Assembly (NCBI GenBank): GCA_001800135.1 | Contig: MGUU01000010.1 | Location: 1 to 64,000, forward strand | Length of the DNA stretch: 64,000 bases | Source of the DNA: Elusimicrobia bacterium RIFCSPLOWO2_02_FULL_39_32 | GTDB taxonomy: Bacteria; Elusimicrobiota; Elusimicrobia; 2-02-FULL-39-32 | Direction: 5' to 3' | In this document: positions 53,442 through 60,600 of the stretch, piece after piece | Position numbering within the stretch: position 1 is the stretch's first letter | How the letters are laid out: each line of letters starts with the position of its first letter | Position numbers and translations under genes: made by a program | Notes under the pieces: model-generated | The model's input: the letters and a program-made list of their open reading frames with translations, nothing else | The model's database searches: none | What the model was told of the DNA's origin: nothing

Positions 53442-54293
53442 TTATTGGATCATCACCCCCGCATAACCCACTGCAAATTCAGATTTTTTTCCTGTTAGAT
53501 CGCTGGAAGTCGCATAGCCCAGAAGTTCCGCGTTTTTTGCTCCCAGAAGTTTTGCGGTCTCAAGCATGACTGCTGTAGGTCCAGCCCCGCACATGGTTAT
53601 ATTTTGTTCCTCAACCACTTTTAAAAGATTTTCTGGGTTTATCTGTAAAATTTCCTCTATTGCCATTCTATCTTGCTTTTCAGCAAATCCGCTGGCGCTT
53701 ATTTTTTTTGGAACCTCTTGCCCATAATTTTGGCCGCAGTGGGTCATGTCGCTAGAGCTAATAACGCAAAAGTTTTGATCTGGATTTTTTTTGATTGTTT
53801 CAGCTAGAGTTTTTGCTAGAGACCATGCAATTTCTTTGCATACCTCTAAACGATAATCTCGCATCTCTATGGGAACAATTTTAGCGTTTGGAGAGATCGC
53901 TTGTAAAAATGGTATTTGAACTTCAATCGCATGCTCATACAGATGGGCTTCGGTATCCGCTTTAATCTCTTTAGAATTTTGAAGGAGTTCCAAAGAAAAT
54001 TCAGATGCTATTTTTATTGGGCCTAAAGGCATTTCCCATTCTCCTTCAGAAAATAGGCTTGTGGGAGTTCCTAATCCAGTATGATTTGTTCCTAAAATGA
54101 TGACAGTATCCGCTTGCGAGATTTGAGAATAAACTTTACCAGCTATTTTTCCTGAATAGATCCACCCTGCATGAGGCGCTAAAGCAAAAAAGAATTGTTT
54201 TTTAGATTTTAAAGAAGGGTTTGTGAAATATTTTTTAATTTCATCTAAAGTTTCTGGATACCACTGGCTGCAATAAGCTTTACGCAGAGGCAT
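53442..54293 (-). CDS. MEMO-family protein (AmmeMemoRadiSam system protein B)
   Basis: The 283-aa protein matches MEMO1: YCSQWYPETLDEI, LAPHAGWIYSGKIAGKVYSQI, VIILGTNHTG, EGEWEMPLGPIKI, EHAIEVQIPFLQ and SSSDMTHCG. The conserved His/Asp/Cys residues form a metal site; the reaction is not established. It normally occurs with an AMMECR1 protein and a radical-SAM partner, neither of which is in the window. It is directly upstream of asnB, probably in the same transcript. Confidence 0.92.
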   Translation of the reverse strand: MPLRKAYCSQWYPETLDEIKKYFTNPSLKSKKQFFFALAPHAGWIYSGKIAGKVYSQISQADTVIILGTNHTGLGTPTSLFSEGEWEMPLGPIKIASEFSLELLQNSKEIKADTEAHLYEHAIEVQIPFLQAISPNAKIVPIEMRDYRLEVCKEIAWSLAKTLAETIKKNPDQNFCVISSSDMTHCGQNYGQEVPKKISASGFAEKQDRMAIEEILQINPENLLKVVEEQNITMCGAGPTAVMLETAKLLGAKNAELLGYATSSDLTGKKSEFAVGYAGVMIQ

Positions 54294-54298
54294 AAAGC

Positions 54299-54862
54299 TT
54301 AGAGGTTTTTAACTAAAAAGATAAAAAATGCGGTAAAGAGAAAGAAGCAGGGAAAAATAAAAAGAGGTGAAAATTCTAAGAGGGTTGCTTTAAAGAATGA
54401 TACAGAATAAACAGTTTGAATAGTTTTCACAGAAAGAAGAAAGGTCCAAAATATAAAAACTATGCAAATCAAAATAAGAAGAAAGCCATTGGTTCCTTGT
54501 AAAATTAATGTAAAAGGAAAAAATAGGTAAAAGGGAATGAAACTATAGGAGGATAGAATAAGGGAGTCCGTAATTTTTTCTTCAAGTTCTTTTTTTAAGA
54601 TTTGCGCCCAAAAATGAACCCACATTACTTTTAAAGACAAAACAAAGAAGAGGATAACTGTTCCAATTAGGAATAGGATAGAAAACTTAGAGATTGTAAA
54701 AGAAACAGGGAAGGATAAAAAAACGCTTAAAAATAAAGAAAAGAATGAAGTTGTAAATATTAAAAACGATTCTTTAAGGTTTGAACCTTGTTTAATTTTA
54801 AGCAGGGTTTCATTCGGGTGAAAATACAGATCTAAAATATTTTCTATTAGTTGTAATCCCAT
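54299..54862 (-). CDS. Yip1-like multi-pass membrane protein
   Basis: This 187-aa protein has an N-terminal amphipathic part (YFHPNETLLKIKQGSNLKESFLIF, like the P.E....I.....L..A.. start of Yip1-domain proteins) and five hydrophobic segments (about residues 32-56, 62-82, 98-120, 125-147 and 160-183). It is rich in Phe/Leu/Ile. It overlaps the sppA stop by 16 bp. A membrane-organising role is possible but not shown. Confidence 0.55.
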   Translation of the reverse strand: MGLQLIENILDLYFHPNETLLKIKQGSNLKESFLIFTTSFFSLFLSVFLSFPVSFTISKFSILFLIGTVILFFVLSLKVMWVHFWAQILKKELEEKITDSLILSSYSFIPFYLFFPFTLILQGTNGFLLILICIVFIFWTFLLSVKTIQTVYSVSFFKATLLEFSPLFIFPCFFLFTAFFIFLVKNL

Positions 54863-55797
54863 AAATAGGCAAACCTGATTCCAAATTTATTTAGAGGTTC
54901 TTCCCAGATTTTTCCTTTATTTTCACTTTTTAGAATAGAGAAAAATTTTTCAAAGGGATCTTCCTCGCGCAAAATTTTTGGTTTTTCTTTCAATCCGGAG
55001 ATCTCCCCAGCTTTAAGGATCGCTGCTTCTAAATTGCCAAGCTCATCAATTAAACCAGCATCTTTGGCCTGGGCACCGGAAAAAATCCTGCCGTCAGCCA
55101 ACTCCAGCAGCTTTGCTTTTTCCATTTTTCTCCCTTTTAATATCGCCTCAATAAATTGGTTATATGCGTCATTAATAATGGAGCGGATAATCTCTCTTTC
55201 TTTTTCTGTCATTTGCCTGAAAGGGGAGCCAATGTCTTTGTGCTCTTTTGATTGTATTGTCTCCACCCTTACTCCTATTTTTTTAAATAGTTCCTGTAAA
55301 TTTCCAATTTTAAAAATCACGCCTATGGATCCAGTAATGGTTCCCGGGTCTGCCATAATTTTGTCTGCCGCAGAGGCGATATAGTAACCGCCAGAGGCAG
55401 CCACTTCCCCCATGGAAGCGATCACTTTTTTGCCTGATCTTTTTAATCTCCAGACCTCATCATAAATTTCTTGCACAGCTCCCACGCTCCCGCCGGGCGA
55501 GTTAATCCTTAAAACCACGGCTTTCACATCTTTATCCTCAGAGAGTTTTTTTAATTTTTTAACTACTTGATCCGCTGAATTTTTGGAATGCCAAGAATCA
55601 TTGGAGATGGAGATGACTCCATAAAGAGGCACTATGGCAATGACAGGCTGCGGTTCTTTAATTTTTGAGAAAAATGAAAGAAACTGAAAATCCCTTGCTC
55701 CATTTTTTGGTTTACAAAATAGCTGCCCAAGGCCAATCAATATAGCCAAGCCATAAAGGGTTAGGATCAAGAGTAAACTTTTTTTATTTTCTCTCAT
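54847..55797 (-). CDS. sppA: Signal peptide peptidase SppA, short form (S49 family)
   Basis: The 316-aa protein has an N-terminal membrane anchor (LLLILTLYGLAILIGLGQLF) and the S49 fold: AVVLRINSPGGSVGA, then VAASGGYYIASAADKI with the nucleophile Ser near residue 134 and the catalytic Lys in HKDIGSPF near residue 187. It degrades cleaved signal peptides in the membrane. With several secreted proteins encoded nearby, this function fits. It overlaps both neighbours. Confidence 0.93.
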   Translation of the reverse strand: MRENKKSLLLILTLYGLAILIGLGQLFCKPKNGARDFQFLSFFSKIKEPQPVIAIVPLYGVISISNDSWHSKNSADQVVKKLKKLSEDKDVKAVVLRINSPGGSVGAVQEIYDEVWRLKRSGKKVIASMGEVAASGGYYIASAADKIMADPGTITGSIGVIFKIGNLQELFKKIGVRVETIQSKEHKDIGSPFRQMTEKEREIIRSIINDAYNQFIEAILKGRKMEKAKLLELADGRIFSGAQAKDAGLIDELGNLEAAILKAGEISGLKEKPKILREEDPFEKFFSILKSENKGKIWEEPLNKFGIRFAYLWDYN

Positions 55798-56332
55798 CTT
55801 TTTTTTCAGATTCTATTGAACCCGTGGAGTTTAATAAAGAATAAGAAGCGCCTTTTTTATCCAACTGTTCAGCGATTCCAGCTGTTGGAGGGGAAGGAGG
55901 CTTTTCCTTTATTCTTTTTTCTAAATTTTTCTCAATTTCTTTAGATATTGCTAAAGCTTCTTTGCGAATCGTGGAATGGTCCAATTTTAAAGATTCAGCG
56001 ATTTTTTTAAGGCCTGTTCCTTTTTCTCTTTCTTTGATTAATTCTTCCAAAGATTTTCCGGATTTTTTTGCCATTAGGATTAAGCGGATTAGCTCTCTTC
56101 TGCCAAACCCTTTGGAAACAGATTCGCTTAAAAGTTTTTCATCCGATGAGAATTTTTTGACCAGGGTCTCTATAAAAGGATCCAAACTTTTTTTTTCAAC
56201 TATTTTTTTCGTGTTTTCTTCTTCAATTTTAGGGAATGAGTAAAGATCCTCTTGCGCTATCCCCTTCATTTTAAAATTTGAAAGCAGAAAGACCATAAAC
56301 AAAAAATAAAAGAGTAAAATTGTTCTTCTCAT
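55784..56332 (-). CDS. Secreted hypothetical protein, lysine/glutamate-rich
   Basis: Unrecognised 182-aa protein. A signal peptide (RTILLFYFLFMVFLLSNFKMKGIAQ) is followed by a charged helical body; residues ~75-140 (GFGRRELIRLILMAKKSGKSLEELIKEREKGTGLKKIAESLKLDHS shown here only as a region) look like a small helical domain, then a Pro-rich hinge and a polar tail. It overlaps pcm and sppA by short stop-start overlaps, so it is translationally coupled to both. Confidence 0.6.
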   Translation of the reverse strand: MRRTILLFYFLFMVFLLSNFKMKGIAQEDLYSFPKIEEENTKKIVEKKSLDPFIETLVKKFSSDEKLLSESVSKGFGRRELIRLILMAKKSGKSLEELIKEREKGTGLKKIAESLKLDHSTIRKEALAISKEIEKNLEKRIKEKPPSPPTAGIAEQLDKKGASYSLLNSTGSIESEKKDERK

Positions 56333-57069
56333 TTTTTCCTAGGATTTTCTCCAACCATGGGCACAAACCGCACAGGAGCAAGAGATTCTTTATGGAGCCT
56401 GCCATATGACTTTTTAAGCAGTAAAAGTTCTTGAACCTCGCCTGAAAGACCTATTGGAATAACCATTCTTCCTTCTTCTTTAAGTTGTTCTAATAAAGAC
56501 GGAGGAACATCTTCTGGAGCGCAAGTAACAATAATTGCGTCAAATGGGGCGAATTCCTTCCATCCTAAATAGCCATCCCCTGTTTTGACCTGAATCTTTT
56601 CATAACCAGTTTGTTTTAAATTTTTTTTGGCAAATTTAGCTAGCTCCGGAATAATTTCTATGGAATAGGTTTCTGCGCCCAGTTCTGCCAAGAGCGCGGC
56701 TTGATAACCCGAACCAGTGCCAATTTCTAAGACCTTTTCCCCGGGTTTTAAGCTTAAGACTTCTGTCATTAAAGCCACGATGTAGGGTTGGGAGATGGTC
56801 TGTTGAAAACCTATGGAAACTGGTTTATCTTCATAGGCCTGGCTCCAAGATTCCTTAGGGATAAATAGGTGCCTGGGGACTTTTTCCAGAGCTTTTATTA
56901 CTTTAGGGTCCTTAATTTTTCTCTGGATGACCTGCTCTAGCACCATCTTTTTTCTTTGTTGAGAGAAATCAGGCTGGTTCACAAGAGATTCGCTAGAACT
57001 AATTTTTTTGTCTTGACAGGACACAAAGAAAAGAAGCCCAGCATATAGTAAAGTTTTTTCAACCCTCAT
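56329..57069 (-). CDS. pcm: Protein-L-isoaspartate O-methyltransferase, probable lipoprotein
   Basis: The 246-aa enzyme has PCMT motifs RHLFIPKESWSQAYEDKPVSIG, QTISQPYIVALM, and SAM-binding VLEIGTGSGYQAALLAELGA, followed by IPIG near the end. It starts repair of isoaspartyl damage by methylating the isoaspartate. Unusually it begins with a signal sequence and a lipobox-like LLFFVSC, so it would be anchored in the envelope. SAM is cytosolic, so either the cysteine segment is an anchor facing inward or the enzyme acts outside on imported substrate. First gene of the pcm-sppA-MEMO-asnB operon. Confidence 0.9.
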   Translation of the reverse strand: MRVEKTLLYAGLLFFVSCQDKKISSSESLVNQPDFSQQRKKMVLEQVIQRKIKDPKVIKALEKVPRHLFIPKESWSQAYEDKPVSIGFQQTISQPYIVALMTEVLSLKPGEKVLEIGTGSGYQAALLAELGAETYSIEIIPELAKFAKKNLKQTGYEKIQVKTGDGYLGWKEFAPFDAIIVTCAPEDVPPSLLEQLKEEGRMVIPIGLSGEVQELLLLKKSYGRLHKESLAPVRFVPMVGENPRKK

Positions 57070-57222
57070 TTTTAAGGAATTATTTAAATCTTATTTTCTA
57101 ATGTGCCATTTAATTTTAAAGTATATCATAAAAAAATAAGGTAGAAATATTCAAAACAATCTTTAAAGCGCGATAAAACTAAAATTTTTTTATTTTAAAA
57201 ATAGGATTTTTTAGAGAGAAAA

Positions 57223-57234
57223 TGTAACGTTACA
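57223..57234. promoter_or_regulatory. Perfect palindrome, possible operator
   Basis: TGTAACGTTACA is a perfect 12-bp palindrome, 4 bases before copy B of the shared motif. The half-site GTTACA also occurs in copy C at 50.73 kb, and GTCACA in copies A and B. Confidence 0.45.
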
Positions 57235-57237
57235 AAA

Positions 57238-57264
57238 TTTGTCACAAAAAGTTTACAAAAAGTT
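57238..57264 (+). promoter_or_regulatory. Shared upstream motif, copy B
   Basis: 27-bp element beginning TTTGTCACAAAAA and ending AAAAAGTT. It is identical to copy A (25653-25679) at 25 of 27 positions. Confidence 0.5.
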
Positions 57265-57306
57265 AGAGAAAAGTTTCGCGCACTTCATTTATAAGCTAGC
57301 TTGAAG

Positions 57307-57372
57307 TTTAGTTGTAAGGCAAGTGGAGTTATAGAGTAGTTTAAAATTTAGTTGCAGGAGAGTGGAGTTACA
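57307..57372 (+). repeat. Two-copy direct repeat, period 40 bp
   Basis: Two copies share TTTAGTTG, then AGTGGAGTTA, at 57307-57333 and 57347-57372, differing mainly in the middle. They lie where a promoter or leader of the downstream gene would be. Confidence 0.5.
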
Positions 57373-57464
57373 ACGCAAGTTGAAAGGAGAATGAAAGTGA
57401 AAAAATTTAAAAAAGGAGAGGTTACCCTAAAATGTGATTGAGATAACCTTATAGGTTTACGACA

Positions 57465-57689
57465 ATGAGAACTTTCACCAGCAAATACCAGCAATTTGTA
57501 GGAACCAGATTTTCCCTGCCGATCTTTCTAGATTGGTTTAATCTAGAAACCATCCAGAAAAAATTAACAGTTCTAAAGTTATGTTACAGAACCTATCAAT
57601 GGGTTCTATTCTTTCTTTTTGGAGGCTTTAAAAAGAGCCCCCCACAAATAGAAAGCGGGAACCTTGCAACAGTTCCCGCTTTTACGACA
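57465..57689 (+). promoter_or_regulatory. Structured leader of the second giant gene (attenuator-like)
   Basis: The frame is open here, but the segment looks like RNA rather than protein. It has the hairpins TCTAGATT/AATCTAGA (57.53 kb), AGAACC/GGTTCT (57.59 kb) and GGAGGCT/AGCCCCC (57.62-57.64 kb), and then a terminator-like hairpin (57652-57683). Its first 30 bases are duplicated just after that hairpin. An alternative reading is a 75-residue N-terminal extension. Confidence 0.5.
57652..57683 (+). terminator. Intrinsic-terminator-like hairpin before the likely start of the second giant gene
   Basis: AAAGCGGGAAC and GTTCCCGCTTT form an 11-bp stem around a 9-nt loop, followed by a T tract (57680-57683). 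It is placed 7 bases before the ATG at 57690, so it could attenuate transcription into the gene. Confidence 0.6.
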
Positions 57690-60600
57690 ATGAGGAACTC
57701 CACCAGCAGTAGAGTTCTATTAATATATAGCAGAGGTAACAGAATTTGTCAAGCCCCTAAATTTCAATCTAAATATAAATGGAAACAATGCGTTTCTTTA
57801 GCTTTAGCCGCAATTTTCTTTTACGTTAATATAGCTTTTGGCGCAATAGAACCAGCTCAAAAGCTCTGGAAAGAACGCAGAGCCGCTCTTTTAAAAATAG
57901 AAAAGAAAAAGCCAATTCATGAAACATCTGATTTTTTTGTAGATTCACCTCTAAACCCTAATTCAATCCCACAAGGAAGCTTAACGCAACTTCCTCTGAC
58001 GCCTCAGGCGGCCAGTCAAAAAATAACTCATCTTACGCAGCTTCCTTCCTTACAAGATCAGTTCTGCCCCAACCCCCTTCCTAAGAATGAGTTAGGGTTT
58101 AGTAGGTTGAATTTAAAATCATTTTTATCAGGAACAGTTCCTATTTTAAAGCATGGAGGAGGCATCAATTCTTGGATACAATCTTTGCCAAGTGAATGCG
58201 CGGATATTAAGGAAGTTTATTTCCCTGCTGAATGGAAGTCTGGGGATTTGATAGTTATGCACATTCAGGATGCGCATGAGAATTTCCAGGCTCAAGCTAA
58301 TATCGCAAAAATATTAGAGTCTCTTACAAAAAAGGGTCAGGATAAAATTGTTGTAGGTTTGGAGGGAGCTCAAGGCAAATTAAATTTTACACCCTATCGC
58401 TCTTTTCCAGACAAAGGGATTATTAAGGATGTGGCGGATTATTTTTTAAAAAATTCCATGATTTCCGGAGCGGAATATGCAGGTCTGACATTGAACCCTG
58501 AGGGCTCTGATCAAAGCTCTCTTTTATTCTCAGGCATAGAGGATGAAAAACTTTACTCCAATCATGTTAGAGCTTTTAAAGATTCTGTCCTTGAAGAAAA
58601 AGAGGCGAAGAAAATTATTTTAGAGTTGCAGAACTCTTTAAACCTGCTTAAAACCAAAATATTAAATTCAGATTTAAAAGAGTTAGACCAAAATATGACT
58701 TTGCACTATAAAGGACAGATTAAGCTAAGCCAATACCTTAAAGTCCTTACTCAGGATGGAATTCCTTCTGATTCAGAGATGATTCACAAATTCATGAATG
58801 CTTTAAACTTAGAAGAAACCTTAAACTATGAGCAGGTAGAGAAAGAAAGAAGAGCTTTAACCAATAGTTTAGTGGAAAAGCTCCCTAAGCTAGAGTTGAA
58901 TAAACTGATTTCCTCTAGTCTTTCATATAGGTTGGGAAATATCAGTTACGGCGCTTTTTATCAATATTTAAAAGATTTGTGTCAGGCTTATGGGGTGGGT
59001 TTAGCCAAAGTCCCAGAGATGGACAAATATGTTCGATATGTTCTATTAACTGGAACGATCCATGCAGAATCATTATTTAAGGAAATAACGCGGTTGGAAG
59101 AAAAGACTGTTCAACGGCTTGTTGTAAATCAGAAAGAGAAAAGTGTGATAAGACTTTCTCAAGATATAAGATTGTTAGAAAAACTTATAAGTTTTAGTTT
59201 GAGTCCTGAGGAGTGGGAGGAATATAAGAAAAGAAGGGATGAGATTCAAAGAGTTGGAAAAAGGATGAGTGAATTTAAGATTTTATCCAAAGGTTTTTTA
59301 GAGGTTTTTTCCAAGAACCAAATTGAAGCGAGCCCGCCTAAGAGAATAGCTATTTCAGAGCAGACCTTTTTAGAATCTTTAAGTTCTTTTGAAAAATTTA
59401 ATCAGTTTGCGATTCAGAGGAACAATGCCTTAGTGGAAAATCTTTTAGCTCAAGAGGCTTCTTTTCAATCTAGAGTTCCAAATCTTGCGATTGGCTTTTC
59501 TGTTCAACAAGGCTTGCCTCAGCGCTCAACACCACGAGCCGCGGAATCGCGCGATGTGGCTAGAGTCGCGGTGCTTATTGCCGGCGGATTTCATACTTCT
59601 GGGATGACTCAAAACCTTCGAAATCGAAAGATCGCTTATGCAGTAGTCAGTCCAAGATTGGAAATTAGCCAAAAGAAAGGAACAGCATATCTTGAGATTT
59701 TTAATAGAGAAAAAATGCCTTTAGAAAAACTGTTTAGTGGAGAGCGCATTACTCTTAAATCCAGTTCCCCGTTTGCGCCTGTGGGCAAAATTTTAAATCA
59801 AATTGTTCCTGCTTTGGAGGGAGCATTTCTCTCATTTGCCATGGGGTTATTTATAAAAAAGGCACTTCTTAAGATAACTAATTTGGATAAAAGCGTTAAG
59901 AAACAGATTGAAAGGGAAATAATTGATTGGTTTAGCATGTTAAAAGAGGAGAACAGCTTTCACACCATTAAGAATTTAAAAATAAAAGATTTAGTTGAGA
60001 TAGAAAGGGATTCAAAAGGCGTTTTCAAAAAAGGCCGTTTGCATTTTGAATTTTATGGAAAAAGTCCGGACAAAGAGAAAAAGAGAGTGGAAGTTTTCTT
60101 GACGATCTTAGACAGCTCACTTAAAGATAAGAGCGATCTTCAATCTCCAAAAAATATCTCTGTTCAAATTAAAGATAGTATTCTCATCCTCAGCGGGCCC
60201 GAGCCCGGATTCTTTGAAAAAAGTTTAGCTTCAATGAAACTGGTAAAACAATCTTTTTATCAGCTGACGCAAGAGTTGAGCAAAAAAATAGTTGAGGAGC
60301 TTAAGATACTAAAAGTTCAAACTTTGGCTGCATCCCATTTATTTTTAAGATCTTTAAAGCCTATCTTAGCTGTGCTATTGGTTGTAAGTTGTAAATTGCA
60401 AACAGGTCCAATCACTGTGTCTCCTTTAACCGGGCAGCAAACTAAATTAGAAAAAGCTGTTGGAGAGTCTTTGGAATCAGAAAAAAAACCTGTAGAAATC
60501 CGCTGGAGAAGGTCCATGTTATTAGGAACTGATGGTTCACCCATAAGCTCTCCAGAGATTCCATCTTACGCTGTGGATGTAATGCCATATTTGAATCTTG

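Larger units (their letters stand above)
57070..57464. other. 395-bp regulatory region between pcm and the second giant gene
   Basis: No ORF. It contains a perfect 12-bp palindrome (57223-57234), shared motif copy B (57238-57264), a two-copy 27-bp repeat (57307-57372), the Shine-Dalgarno-like GGAGAG, and an inverted repeat AGGTTA...TAACCT at about 57.42-57.45 kb. It serves two divergent genes. Confidence 0.5.
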
